Source: Clostridia bacterium (lineage in GTDB: Bacteria; Bacillota; Clostridia; Oscillospirales; Acutalibacteraceae). Taken from it: DNA of 64,000 nt. The stretch spans positions 186,001 through 250,000 of the forward strand of contig JAFSIV010000004.1 of the NCBI GenBank assembly GCA_017439585.1, read 5' to 3'. The notes under the pieces were generated by a model, which worked only from the letters and a program-made list of their open reading frames with translations, did not search any database and was not told the origin of the DNA. Made by a program: the position numbers and the translations under genes. This document shows positions 26,871-36,557 of the stretch, in pieces. How positions within the stretch are numbered: the first letter of the stretch is position 1; every line of letters begins with the position of its first letter.

Positions 26871-27010
26871 CCTTATCAAGAGTGGTGGAGGGAACCGGCC
26901 CTTTGAAACCCGGCAACCTAAGGTTTAGCTTTAAGGTGCCAAATCCGGCGGATTATCCGAAAGATGAGGTTTTTATTTAACCGCTTCTTTTTGGAGCGGT
27001 TTTTATTTTA
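26871..27010 (+). promoter_or_regulatory. SAM-I riboswitch (S-box) with terminator, controls metK
   Basis: The aptamer lies at about 26871-26968. It contains the conserved SAM-I blocks CTTATCAAGAG, GGTGGAGGGA, GGCCC...TGAAACCC, GGCAACC, AAGGTGCCAAATCC and the closing GATGAG. A Rho-independent hairpin (7-bp stem 26979-26985 with 26995-27001, then a T-rich run) follows. In this class, high SAM favours the terminator and turns the gene off. The position ahead of SAM synthetase fits negative feedback exactly. Confidence 0.96.
26979..27010 (+). terminator. Expression-platform terminator of the SAM riboswitch
   Basis: AACCGCT pairs with AGCGGTT around a 9-base loop and is followed by TTTTATTTTA. 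The stem lies directly downstream of the aptamer's closing strand, the usual place for a SAM-I terminator. Confidence 0.85.
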
Positions 27011-27035
27011 TCAAAAAAAGAGAGGAAGTATAGAT

Positions 27036-28220
27036 ATGGCAAAATTTTTATTCACATCTGAATCTGTAACCGAGGGTCATCCCGATAAGGTTTGCGACCG
27101 TGTTTCTGATTCTGTTTTAGATGCTATTATCGCAAAAGACCCTAAGGCTCGTGTTGCTTGCGAAACTTTTTGCACAACAGGTGTTGTAACCGTTATGGGT
27201 GAGATAACAACAACTGCTCAGGTTGATATACCTGCTATTGTTCGCGATACTGTTTGCGAAATCGGATATAATAGCGCTGAGGCAGGATTTGACGGTAATA
27301 CCTGCGCGGTTATGACCGCTATTGATAAGCAGTCTCCTGATATTGCCTTGGGTGTTGATAACTCTATGGAATATAAGGAAGGGGAGAACGACCCTTATAA
27401 TCTTCACGGTGCGGGCGACCAGGGTATGATGTTCGGTTACGCTTGCGATGAAACCGAGGAGCTTATGCCTTTGGCTATATCACTAGCTCAAAAAATGGCT
27501 ATGAGATTAACCGAGGTTAGAAAATCAGGCGAGCTTTCTTATCTTAGACCTGACGGTAAAACTCAGGTTACTGTTGAATATGATGACGATAAACCGGTTA
27601 GAATTGATGCGGTTGTTGTATCTTCTCAGCATAGTGCGGATATAAGTTTAGAAACCTTGCGAGCTGATATTTTAGAAAAGGTTATCAAACCGATTATTCC
27701 CGCCGAGCTTTTTGATGAAAATACAAATATTTTCATTAACCCAACCGGCCGTGTTGTTGTTGGTGGTCCTCAGGGAGATACAGGTCTTACGGGTAGAAAG
27801 ATTATCGTTGATACCTATGGCGGCTATGCCCGTCATGGCGGCGGCGCTTTTTCGGGTAAAGATCCAACAAAGGTAGACCGCAGTGCTGCTTATGCCAGCC
27901 GCTATGTTGCTAAAAATATAGTTGCCGCAAAGCTCGCTCGTAAATGCGAAATTCAATTAGCTTATGCTATCGGTGTTGCAAAACCTGTTTCGGTAATGGT
28001 TGATACATTTGGTACAGGTGTTGTAACTGACGAAGAATTAGCAAATGCAGTTCAAAAGTTGTTTGACCTCAGACCTGCTGCTATTATTGATAATTTAGAG
28101 CTTAGAAATCCTATTTATAAGCAAACCTCTGCTTACGGTCATTTCGGCAGAACCGATATTTCTCTTCCATGGGAGAAAACCGATAAGGTATCTGAGCTTA
28201 AAGCAATTCTAGGTAAGTAA
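27036..28220 (+). CDS. metK: S-adenosylmethionine synthetase
   Basis: Makes S-adenosylmethionine from methionine and ATP. The N-terminus, [16 protein letters not shown], carries the ATP-binding His. The signature [12 protein letters not shown] and the phosphate loop [19 protein letters not shown] are intact. The length is 394 residues. The start ATG 27036 has AGAGGAAG upstream; the in-frame ATG at 26964 lies within the riboswitch and is rejected. Regulated by the SAM-I riboswitch ahead of it. Confidence 0.98.
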   Translation: MAKFLFTSESVTEGHPDKVCDRVSDSVLDAIIAKDPKARVACETFCTTGVVTVMGEITTTAQVDIPAIVRDTVCEIGYNSAEAGFDGNTCAVMTAIDKQSPDIALGVDNSMEYKEGENDPYNLHGAGDQGMMFGYACDETEELMPLAISLAQKMAMRLTEVRKSGELSYLRPDGKTQVTVEYDDDKPVRIDAVVVSSQHSADISLETLRADILEKVIKPIIPAELFDENTNIFINPTGRVVVGGPQGDTGLTGRKIIVDTYGGYARHGGGAFSGKDPTKVDRSAAYASRYVAKNIVAAKLARKCEIQLAYAIGVAKPVSVMVDTFGTGVVTDEELANAVQKLFDLRPAAIIDNLELRNPIYKQTSAYGHFGRTDISLPWEKTDKVSELKAILGK

Positions 28221-28234
28221 AATTTAATTAATAA

Positions 28235-28273
28235 AACAAAACGGAACGCTGAATTTCGGCGTTCCGTTTTGTT
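28235..28273. terminator. Bidirectional terminator between metK and the DUF378 gene
   Basis: A perfect 15-bp stem (28235-28249 with 28259-28273) joins two convergent genes. Arms begin with an A-rich and end with a T-rich run, so it can act on both strands. Confidence 0.85.
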
Positions 28274-28274
28274 A

Positions 28275-28478
28275 TTAATCGTTTGCAATAGCGCGGTCGC
28301 GAAATAAAAGGGAAATGCACCATATACCTGCCAAGGCTATGATTGTGTAAACTATTCGGCTTATAATTGCCGCGCTTCCTCCAAATGCCCATGCAACAAG
28401 GTCAAATTGGAAAAGACCTACAAGTCCCCAGTTTAAAGACCCGATAATCACAAGTATAAGACAAATTTTATCAAACAT
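28275..28478 (-). CDS. DUF378 (YuzA-like) small membrane protein
   Basis: A 67-residue protein with two predicted transmembrane helices, around 3-25 and 35-57. The segment GSLNWGLVGLFQFDLVA is the hallmark of the DUF378 family, whose function is unknown. The start at 28478 (MFDKIC) is set by AAAGGAG upstream on the minus strand; a longer frame to 28514 has no such site. It is convergent with metK and shares its terminator. Confidence 0.88.
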   Translation of the reverse strand: MFDKICLILVIIGSLNWGLVGLFQFDLVAWAFGGSAAIISRIVYTIIALAGIWCISLLFRDRAIAND

Positions 28479-28568
28479 TTTATCAACTCCTTTGTTTTTT
28501 AATATGATATGCATTTTTAATGATAATATGTATGTCGAATTTTGTAAAATTATAGAAAAAAAGTCTGG

Positions 28569-28597
28569 TTGACAAGCATTGGTTAAAATGTTATAAT
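28569..28597 (+). promoter_or_regulatory. Promoter of the CapD/PglF-like gene
   Basis: TTGACA (28569-28574) and TATAAT (28592-28597), both perfect consensus, are spaced 17 bases. They lie about 38 bases before the start codon. Confidence 0.85.
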
Positions 28598-28634
28598 TTA
28601 TAATGTGTATTAATATGAAAATTAGGGTGGATAT

Positions 28635-30497
28635 ATGAAAAATCGTATTTTAAATCTGGTTTTTTTCTTAGGTTTAGATATAGTTTTTGCTGAATTATCT
28701 TTAATAATTTCTTATTTATTGCTTAACGAAAAACTAACTTTTAGTTCGGGTTTAAGTATAGAAAATTTCACTTATTTGTCTTGGCCCTTTGCGGTTGTGT
28801 TTTCGCTTTATATTTTTAAGATTTATAATACTATTTGGCAGCATTATAATTTTATGTCGATTTTGCATTTTGTTCCGGCTTCGATTATGTCAATAGCCAT
28901 AACAATGATTGCGGAATATGCTCTTTATAGAAAGCATTTGGGATATAGATTTTTCATTTCAACTTTTTGTTTGATTAATGTCTTTTTAATCGCTTATCGT
29001 TTAATATATAAGGAAATTTATAACAGAATAAAAAGTAAATTATCTAATAAAAATACTGCTCAGATTAATATTGCTACCGGTAATGTAATGCTTATTGGTG
29101 CCGGCTCTGCGGGAGAAACGGTTATAAAAGAATTTGCCCGCAAGCGCGGTTATCAAAAAAGCAAAATTAAATGCGTTGTTGATGATAATCCTTCTTTGAA
29201 AGGTAATTATATATCAGGTGTAAAGGTTATTGGAGACCGTAATTCAATAATTTCTTATGCTGAAAAGTATGATATAAAAACAATTATATTTGCTATTCCT
29301 AATTGCCCTCAGGCAGAAAGAACAAAGATACTTAATATCTGTCAAAAAACCGATTGCGATTTAAAAATAGTGCCTTCGGTTTGTAAAATGTATTCCGAAT
29401 CGGAATTATCAAGTCTTTCTTCTGCAATAAGAAATGTTGAGATTGAAGACCTTTTAGGCAGAGATGTTATTGATGTTAATAGCGATACAAATTTAGAGTA
29501 TTTAGAGAATAAGGTTGTTTTGGTTACCGGCGGTGGCGGAACAATTGGTTCGGAGCTTTGCCGTCAAATTGCAACTCATAATCCGAAAAGTATTATCGTT
29601 TTGGATATTTATGAAAACTCTGCTTATGAAATTCAAAATGAGCTTAAATACAGTTTTCCTGATTTAAAGCTTCATACCTTGATAGGCTCGGTTAGAGATT
29701 CAAAGCGTTTGGATTATATTTTTAAAACATATAAACCGAATATTGTTTTCCATGCCGCAGCACATAAGCATGTGCCTTTAATGGAGGAAAGCCCTAACGA
29801 AACGGTTAAAAATAATATTTTTGGAACCTTGAAAACCGCAGAGTGTGCCGACCGATACGGCTGCGAGAAAATGGTTCTTATATCAACCGATAAGGCGGTT
29901 AATCCAACTAATATTATGGGTGCCAGCAAGCGTATTTGCGAAATGATAGTTCAAACCTATAATAATCGTTCAAAAACCGAGTTTGTTGCAGTTCGTTTCG
30001 GAAATGTTTTAGGCTCAAACGGAAGTGTTATTCCGCTGTTTAAGGAGCAGATTAAGCATGGCGGTCCGGTTACGGTTACAGACCCTAATATAATAAGATA
30101 TTTTATGACTATACCTGAGGCAGTTTCCTTGGTGCTTCAAGCAGGGGAAAATGCAAGGGGCGGCGAGATATTTGTTCTTGATATGGGAAATCCTGTGAAA
30201 ATTTTAGATCTTGCCGAAAATCTTATCAAGCTTTCAGGCTTTACGCCCTATAAGGATATAAATATCGTGTTTACAGGTTTAAGACCCGGTGAAAAGCTTT
30301 ATGAAGAGCTTCTTATGTCTGAGGAGGGCTTAACCGAAACGGATAATAGTTTAATTTATATTGGCAAGCCGATTGTAATCGAAGAGGACGAGCTATATAA
30401 AACGCTTGATAAAATGAAAGCAGCTATGTATGACGAGAGTGTTGATGTTAGAAAACTCGTTAAAGAGATTGTTCCTACATATTCGCCAAATTTATAA
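28635..30497 (+). CDS. Membrane UDP-GlcNAc 4,6-dehydratase-like enzyme (CapD/PglF/WbpM type)
   Basis: Nucleotide-sugar dehydratase expected to start synthesis of a modified surface sugar, such as UDP-bacillosamine-like or QuiNAc-type residues. Layout: four N-terminal transmembrane helices (about 5-125), a CoA-binding-like Rossmann domain (about 148-265), then an extended SDR domain with NAD loop TGGGGTIGSE at about 298-307. The active-site segment is STDKAVNPTNIMGASK. It carries the Thr418/Met428/Lys432 pattern in which the usual SDR tyrosine is replaced by Met, known for PglF/WbpM. The 620 residues are normal length. No other glycan-assembly genes are adjacent. The substrate is inferred. Confidence 0.88.
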   Translation: MKNRILNLVFFLGLDIVFAELSLIISYLLLNEKLTFSSGLSIENFTYLSWPFAVVFSLYIFKIYNTIWQHYNFMSILHFVPASIMSIAITMIAEYALYRKHLGYRFFISTFCLINVFLIAYRLIYKEIYNRIKSKLSNKNTAQINIATGNVMLIGAGSAGETVIKEFARKRGYQKSKIKCVVDDNPSLKGNYISGVKVIGDRNSIISYAEKYDIKTIIFAIPNCPQAERTKILNICQKTDCDLKIVPSVCKMYSESELSSLSSAIRNVEIEDLLGRDVIDVNSDTNLEYLENKVVLVTGGGGTIGSELCRQIATHNPKSIIVLDIYENSAYEIQNELKYSFPDLKLHTLIGSVRDSKRLDYIFKTYKPNIVFHAAAHKHVPLMEESPNETVKNNIFGTLKTAECADRYGCEKMVLISTDKAVNPTNIMGASKRICEMIVQTYNNRSKTEFVAVRFGNVLGSNGSVIPLFKEQIKHGGPVTVTDPNIIRYFMTIPEAVSLVLQAGENARGGEIFVLDMGNPVKILDLAENLIKLSGFTPYKDINIVFTGLRPGEKLYEELLMSEEGLTETDNSLIYIGKPIVIEEDELYKTLDKMKAAMYDESVDVRKLVKEIVPTYSPNL

Positions 30498-30530
30498 ATA
30501 TTAAAATATAACGTAAGGAGGTTTTGTGGT

Positions 30531-31214
30531 ATGAGCAGAAGATATAATTGTATTCTTATTGATTTAGACGATACTTTGCTAAGCTATTCAAGAGAAGAAA
30601 AAAATTGTATCCTTAAAGTGCTTGAAAACCACGAACTTCCTCACTCTGATGACGTTATAACTCTTTTTGATGAGATTAACGATTGGCATACTTTTGAATT
30701 AGGGCGCGAAATTACCTGTTATGATGTTATTGTTAACCATTTTGCGAGACTTTTAAAAATGCTCGAAGTTAAAGGCGAACAGCTTGACAGTTGTTTGAAA
30801 GAATTTTATGAGGGTATGCAAAAGAGTTCTAAACTGAATAAGGGTGCTCTTAAAACATTGAGATATTTAAAGGAAAAGGGTTATAGAATTTATATAGCCT
30901 CAAATGGATATCCCGACTTTCAGTATCCGCGTATTAAAAAGGCTCGCATTTCTAAGTTTTTTGATGGTTTCTTTATTTCGGAAGAAATAGGGCATAAAAA
31001 ACCGTCGCCCGCATTTTTTAACTATGCTTTTTCAAGAATACCTGAGAGCAATCGTTCTAAGGTTTTAGTGGTTGGTGACGCGCCAACGGCGGATATTTTA
31101 GGCGGTATAAATGCTAAGTTTGATACTGTTTGGTTGAGTAATGGTAAAGGTCGTTGCAAATATAAGTCTACATATACTATTAAAAATATAGACGAGCTTA
31201 TTAATATTTTATAA
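30531..31214 (+). CDS. HAD-superfamily hydrolase (YjjG-like nucleotidase)
   Basis: Haloacid-dehalogenase phosphatase. Motif I is LIDLDDTLL (nucleophile and acid Asp). Motif II is the IASNGYP segment, motif III the Lys in HKKPSPAFF, and motif IV VVGDAPTADILGG. The cap lies between motifs I and II. The 227-residue size and motif set fit YjjG-type pyrimidine 5'-nucleotidases, but substrate assignment in this superfamily is weak. The ribosome site is AAGGAGGT. It sits 33 bases after the dehydratase and may be co-transcribed with it. Confidence 0.8.
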   Translation: MSRRYNCILIDLDDTLLSYSREEKNCILKVLENHELPHSDDVITLFDEINDWHTFELGREITCYDVIVNHFARLLKMLEVKGEQLDSCLKEFYEGMQKSSKLNKGALKTLRYLKEKGYRIYIASNGYPDFQYPRIKKARISKFFDGFFISEEIGHKKPSPAFFNYAFSRIPESNRSKVLVVGDAPTADILGGINAKFDTVWLSNGKGRCKYKSTYTIKNIDELINIL

Positions 31215-31240
31215 AAAACTCAAAATTTTGAAAAAAAGTG

Positions 31241-31269
31241 TTGCATTTATAAATTATTTGTGATATTAT
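31241..31269 (+). promoter_or_regulatory. Promoter of rpsT
   Basis: TTGCAT (31241-31246) and TATTAT (31264-31269) are spaced 17 bases. This gives a leader of about 60 bases. The in-frame codons upstream of the S20 start lie within the promoter and leader, so they are not coding. Confidence 0.65.
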
Positions 31270-31334
31270 TAGTTGTACGCGATTTAAGTGATCAGAGTAT
31301 AGCTCTGCGGTACTATGTGTTGGGAGGTGTCAAG

Positions 31335-31598
31335 ATGCCGAATATTAAATCTGCTAAAAAGCGTGTGCTCGTGAGCAAAGCTAATTATGAACGCAATAAA
31401 GCTTACCGTTCTGCTTTAAGAACAGCTATCAAAAAGGCTGACGCTGCTATGGATGCTAAATCCGAGGATATGGCTGCTGTTGTTAATGCTGCAGTTAAAA
31501 ATATCGATCAGGCAGCTTCCAAGGGTATTATTCATAAGAACAATGCCGCTAGAAAGAAATCTGCTTTGGTAACTCGTTTCAATAAAGTAAACGCATAA
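31335..31598 (+). CDS. rpsT: 30S ribosomal protein S20
   Basis: An 87-residue basic helical protein of the small subunit. It begins MPNIKSAKKRV and includes NKAYRSALRTAIKKA and HKNNAARKKSAL, which match S20. The start ATG 31335 is preceded by GGGAGGTG. An upstream in-frame ATG at 31260 is rejected. It is followed by its own terminator. Confidence 0.97.
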   Translation: MPNIKSAKKRVLVSKANYERNKAYRSALRTAIKKADAAMDAKSEDMAAVVNAAVKNIDQAASKGIIHKNNAARKKSALVTRFNKVNA

Positions 31599-31602
31599 TT
31601 TT

Positions 31603-31633
31603 AAACCCCGATAATTTCGGGGTTTTATTTTTG
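31603..31633 (+). terminator. Intrinsic terminator of rpsT
   Basis: A 9-bp stem (31603-31611 with 31617-31625) with a 5-base loop is followed by TTTTATTTTT. Confidence 0.9.
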
Positions 31634-31652
31634 GAATTTGGCAAAAAGAGTA

Positions 31653-31680
31653 TTGACAAATTGTTTTTTTATGGTATAAT
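31653..31680 (+). promoter_or_regulatory. Promoter of tRNA-Pro
   Basis: TTGACA (31653-31658) and TATAAT (31675-31680), both perfect consensus, are spaced 16 bases. They lie 35 bases upstream of the tRNA. Confidence 0.85.
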
Positions 31681-31715
31681 AACTTTTGCGTGATAAAAAC
31701 GCTTTAAATTTATAT

Positions 31716-31791
31716 CCGGGTGTGGCGCAGCTGGTAGCGCGCTTGACTGGGGGTCAAGAGGCCGCAGGTTCAAGTCCTGTCACTCGGACCA
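31716..31791 (+). tRNA. tRNA-Pro (anticodon GGG)
   Basis: The 76 bases fold as a full cloverleaf: acceptor stem CCGGGTG with CACTCGG (one G-T pair), a 4-bp D stem, a 5-bp anticodon stem CTTGA/TCAAG around loop CTGGGGG, a 5-base variable loop, and a T arm with TTCAAGT. Discriminator A and the CCA end (31789-31791) are encoded. Loop positions 34-36 are GGG, reading Pro codons CCC and CCU. A mobile element lies just downstream on its 3' side. Confidence 0.95.
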
Positions 31792-31796
31792 TGCCT

Positions 31797-31837
31797 AATG
31801 TTCATAACGGACTTGACCGTTATGAACATTCTTTTTT
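31797..31837 (+). terminator. Intrinsic terminator after tRNA-Pro
   Basis: A perfect 14-bp stem (31797-31810 with 31817-31830) with a 6-base loop is followed by CTTTTTT. Confidence 0.92.
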
Positions 31838-31854
31838 ATGCACATTAGTGTTTG

Positions 31855-31879
31855 GAGCAGGTTTTGCCTGCTCATTTTT
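31855..31879 (+). terminator. Second hairpin near the left edge of the mobile element
   Basis: A 7-bp stem GAGCAGG with CCTGCTC (31855-31861, 31867-31873) is followed by ATTTTT. It is oriented for plus-strand termination and may shield the convergent recombinase gene from tRNA transcription. It lies two bases from the recombinase stop. Confidence 0.6.
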
Positions 31880-31880
31880 G

Positions 31881-33799
<1,919 letters not shown>

Positions 33800-33804
33800 T
33801 CAAA

Positions 33805-34632
33805 TCACCTCGCATCCTTTTGCTTATTGCGATAATTTTTCTCGCAAAGCTTTATAATTTCATCTTCCATTTGCTGAAGCGTATAAGATTTCGGGAAGAA
33901 CTTTCTAATCTTTTCGGTTTGAATATGAAGCCTTTCTCTTTGATTCGCTTTTAGTTCGCTTAAAATCTCAGATATGGATTCAGGGGTTAAACCTTCCTTT
34001 TGACTGATTTCTTTGAGTCTCATTGCCTGAGATAGATTAGGTGTTGCACCCACCACTTCCATAACTTCAAGCAAATCGTTTTGCTCAATATCATTGAGAA
34101 ACGACAATTCAACCGCAGGTGTGAATGCGATTTTACCCTCATCAACCATATCCAAAAGTTGTTTGTTGAGCTTTGTAAGACGGACATATCTTTTGATTTG
34201 CGATGCGCTTTCTGAAGCTCGTACCATTGCAATTTGATCTCCAAGTCCAACTTGGACCGAATCTTTATTTTGTCGTTTCAGCGCTTCATTTCTCATCTTG
34301 TATGCAAAGGCTTTCTCGCTCGGCAAGATGTTCTCTCGATTGAAGTTACTATCCACAACTGCGACGATTGCGGTGTCTTTATCCATAGAATAAATTAAGG
34401 CAGGAACTTCTGAAAGTCCTAACTTTTTAGCTGCGAATATCCTTCTGTGCCCGGATATGATTTCGTAATTTTCAGTGCCCTCAATCGGTCGCACCACAAC
34501 GGGATTGATGACACCGCTTTTTCGGATACTCTCAGTAAGCGCTACCATATCCCAATCATCCACCACCTTGAACGGATGGCCTTTGAATTCTTTCAAGTTT
34601 TCAATCTTTAAATTAGTAATCTTTTTATTCAT
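33805..34632 (-). CDS. ParB/Spo0J-like DNA-binding protein
   Basis: The N-terminal ParB nuclease-like domain contains VVVRPIEGTENYEIISGHRR and the GHRR box with AAKKLGL, which in ParB proteins binds CTP. A central helix-turn-helix region lies at about residues 110-200 and a charged C-terminal part follows. The 275-residue size fits element-borne ParB-domain proteins, which act in segregation or as transfer regulators. No ParA-like partner is visible. The ribosome site is AAGGAG, and it overlaps the upstream RHH gene by eight bases. Confidence 0.87.
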   Translation of the reverse strand: MNKKITNLKIENLKEFKGHPFKVVDDWDMVALTESIRKSGVINPVVVRPIEGTENYEIISGHRRIFAAKKLGLSEVPALIYSMDKDTAIVAVVDSNFNRENILPSEKAFAYKMRNEALKRQNKDSVQVGLGDQIAMVRASESASQIKRYVRLTKLNKQLLDMVDEGKIAFTPAVELSFLNDIEQNDLLEVMEVVGATPNLSQAMRLKEISQKEGLTPESISEILSELKANQRERLHIQTEKIRKFFPKSYTLQQMEDEIIKLCEKNYRNKQKDAR

Positions 34633-34789
34633 TTACATTCTCCTTTTCAATTTTTAAATCATTGATTACTACCAACTGTCTTAAATATTCGGACACGGTG
34701 AGGTTATTTTGTTTTGCACGATATTCCATTCGTTTCTTTTCATACTCACTTACCCGAAAGATAACAACTGTGTTTTTCTTTTTTGACAT
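34625..34789 (-). CDS. Ribbon-helix-helix protein (MobC-like relaxosome or repressor)
   Basis: A 54-residue basic protein with VVIFRVSEYEKKRMEYRAK followed by NNLTVSEYLRQLV, the strand-helix-helix pattern of RHH DNA-binding proteins and of MobC-like mobilisation accessories. The start at 34789 (MSKKKN) has an AAAGGA site upstream; the longer frame to 34831 begins in an inverted-repeat region. It is first in the four-gene minus-strand operon, so it may repress that operon or bind an adjacent oriT. It could be either; no relaxase is nearby. Confidence 0.75.
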   Translation of the reverse strand: MSKKKNTVVIFRVSEYEKKRMEYRAKQNNLTVSEYLRQLVVINDLKIEKENVNE

Positions 34790-34820
34790 TTTAACAAATC
34801 CTTTCATTCTTTTTGGGGTA

Positions 34821-34860
34821 TTAGGGGTCACCCCCTAACAAGGTGTTTTGTGTACACAAA
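34821..34860. repeat. Inverted repeats upstream of the RHH gene
   Basis: TTAGGGG pairs with CCCCTAA (34821-34838), followed after eight bases by the perfect 14-base palindrome TTTGTGTACACAAA (34847-34860). They lie directly upstream of the RHH/ParB/recombinase operon and could be its operator or part of a transfer origin. The role is inference. Confidence 0.55.
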
Positions 34861-35302
34861 GGCGACGCTTGCTGCGAAAGCACCAAGCAATATGCCGTGG
34901 GTATCCAAACGCGATGCTTGCGAGACCGATACCATCACGAAGTGATGCCGTCCCATCAAGGCGCCTTGAAAAAATTGATAAGAGTTGTTTAACACCTCCC
35001 TTAAACGATAGATTTATTTTTTTGCCGTTCTATCCGATAGTCGTTCCTATCCCGGAATTTCACCGCAATGTCGTTTCGCTCTCGTCGTCACAAACTTTGT
35101 ATCGCTCATTTCCGTGCAAAGCACGAAAAGTACGCTCACGCCGTTGTTCCTCCTCTCCCCAAAAAGTCTCCTGACTTTTCGGGGACCCCGACGGTCATCG
35201 CAAAATCATATCTCTATCGGACGGCTATTCAGTTGTAGAAAAAAATCCCTTCAAGTGGTAGGCATCGAAAAGGGTGATTTTTTCGGGTTTTTGTCAAAAA
35301 AT

Positions 35303-35519
35303 TTTCCCCTCGCTAATCAGTTGGGAAATTCTCAAGGCAAATCTGACAGTTTTTTGATTTTTTTATACCCCTCTACTTATTCCACTGGGAGAGGCCATTT
35401 TTAAATCCCCTTTTTTGAAAAAAATTGATAAATTTTCTATTTTTTACTCCCTCACTAATCATTTGGGAAATTTTTTTAAAAACAGCGAAAAAATTTTTTA
35501 CCTCTTAATAGGTGGGAAT
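35303..35519. repeat. Four spaced copies of a CCTC(n)CTAATCAnTTGGGAAA-like repeat
   Basis: Copies lie at about 35303-35328, 35366-35395, 35446-35470 and 35500-35519. Each has a CCCTC-type left part, a short A/T-rich core such as CTAATCA, and a TGGGA right part; copies 1 and 3 are most alike. Their GGGA boxes are 64, 78 and 49 bases apart. They resemble iterons or partition sites and lie upstream of a ParB-like gene. They are too divergent and irregular for CRISPR. Confidence 0.55.
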
Positions 35520-35581
35520 CTAAAATGGCTATTTTTTAAACTAAATTGAAAATTTTTAAAAGTTAGTAAAAACTGTATAAA

Positions 35582-35627
35582 CAAAAAAAGCCGCCGCACA
35601 ACATCTAAAAAGATGTTGCGTAGCGAC
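35582..35627 (-). terminator. Minus-strand terminator within the element
   Basis: On the minus strand a 17-bp stem with one mismatch and several G-T pairs (35590-35606 with 35611-35627) has a TTTT loop and is followed by seven T residues. It would stop transcription entering the element operon from the right. Confidence 0.65.
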
Positions 35628-35704
35628 TTTCGTCCCTCTAAAATATAACGAGACTTGTCTATACAAAGTATTATTGAAAATTCAAAATGTTTTTATAAAA
35701 AAAT

Positions 35705-35755
35705 AAAAGCCCCGTTAGGGATGCAGTAATTACTGCATCCCTAAGTGGGGCTTTT
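35705..35755. terminator. Large hairpin with a 30-base perfect palindrome
   Basis: The core 35715-35744 is a perfect palindrome with TTAGGG and CCCTAA ends. It is enclosed by AAAAGCCCC (35705-35713) and GGGGCTTTT (35747-35755). This gives a long stem with a small bulge, flanked by A and T runs, so it can terminate in both directions. Confidence 0.75.
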
Positions 35756-36012
35756 GTTATACTTTAAAATCGGTACATTCGACTTAGCGTTTGTATATAC
35801 TTAAAATTTCAGTGAAAATTTATAATAATACTTTTCGGATAAACTGAAAGCAAGGGTGGTACATTCTATACGGTAAATTATGCAAACTCTAAACAACTTA
35901 AAATTGTAAATGTTGCTAAATTGATATAATCGCAATTAAAATTTTGGAATCACCAAGCAGTTGAATGTGGTGATTATAAATATGTAGTATCCACCTACTA
36001 CCAAGGAGGAAT

Positions 36013-36486
36013 ATGACCAAGGAAATAAGTATAAAAATTAATGCCAAAGCGTGTAATAAATCAATGTCTACATATATTCGTGAAATAGCATTAAATTCAA
36101 ATGTAATAAATTTTGATTATCCTGAAATTGAGGCTCATACTCAGGAAATTAGGGCTAAAAGAGAAAATACAGACCGTATGATATATACTATTTTAAGAAC
36201 AGGTGAGTATGCGCCTGCTGATTTTGAATACATACTTAAACAAATCAAATATATTTATTACAACGAAAAAAGATTGGTTGAAAAACCTCCTATGATAAAA
36301 GAAGAAAAAAGTCAACAGTTTGCAACAGAAGCGAGAAAAATTGTTCGCAACTATATTTCCAAAAATCAGTGTATTGTATTAAAGGGGTTTTTTAGTGAAC
36401 GAAAATACAGCAAAAATCTAAAGGTCAGCGTTTTTGTCTTTGCTTTTTCCTTTTGCGGTTTTACTGTTTGTGGTAAAACAATATAA
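36013..36486 (+). pseudogene. Truncated MobC-like mobilisation protein gene
   Basis: The first 100 or so residues resemble the conserved part of MobC-type relaxosome proteins: NAKACNKSMSTYIREIALN, then a helical stretch. The usual N-terminal strand region is short or missing. From about residue 118 the reading frame runs into low-complexity Phe/Ser-rich sequence (KVSVFVFAFSFCGFTVCGK) unlike the family, suggesting a deletion that removed the real C-terminus and the relaxase that normally follows. A good ribosome site (AAGGAGG) remains. It ends at a terminator. Confidence 0.6.
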
Positions 36487-36492
36487 ATATGA

Positions 36493-36546
36493 CCTATATC
36501 AATGCAGATGGAAATAACTGTTCATTGATATAGGCCGTTTTTTATT
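36493..36546 (+). terminator. Terminator after the mob remnant
   Basis: A perfect 12-bp stem (36493-36504 with 36523-36534) is followed by a T-rich run (GTTTTTTATTTT). It may mark the right edge of the mobile element, just before the AraC gene. Confidence 0.75.
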
Positions 36547-36557
36547 TTAAAATTATC

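Larger units (their letters stand above)
34790..36012. other. About 1.2 kb non-coding regulatory/transfer-origin-like region of the element
   Basis: I see no convincing gene. Short open frames here lack ribosome sites and family features. From left to right it has an inverted-repeat block (34821-34860), a more GC-rich stretch up to about 35230 with several partly inverted GC-rich words, a four-copy spaced repeat (35303-35519) in AT-rich DNA, a minus-strand terminator (35582-35627) and a large hairpin (35705-35755). The mix suggests oriT, replication or partition-site DNA of the element. Confidence 0.5.

Noticed and set aside
26964-27035. N-terminal extension of MetK
   Set aside because: The codons fall in the SAM-I aptamer and its terminator.
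34848-35404. Two plus-strand open frames (108 and 96 codons) in the mobile element
   Set aside because: No ribosome site, no recognisable domain, Arg/Ser/Pro-rich translation, and both run through repeats.
35303-35519. CRISPR-like array
   Set aside because: The four repeats are divergent and irregularly spaced, with no cas genes in the window.
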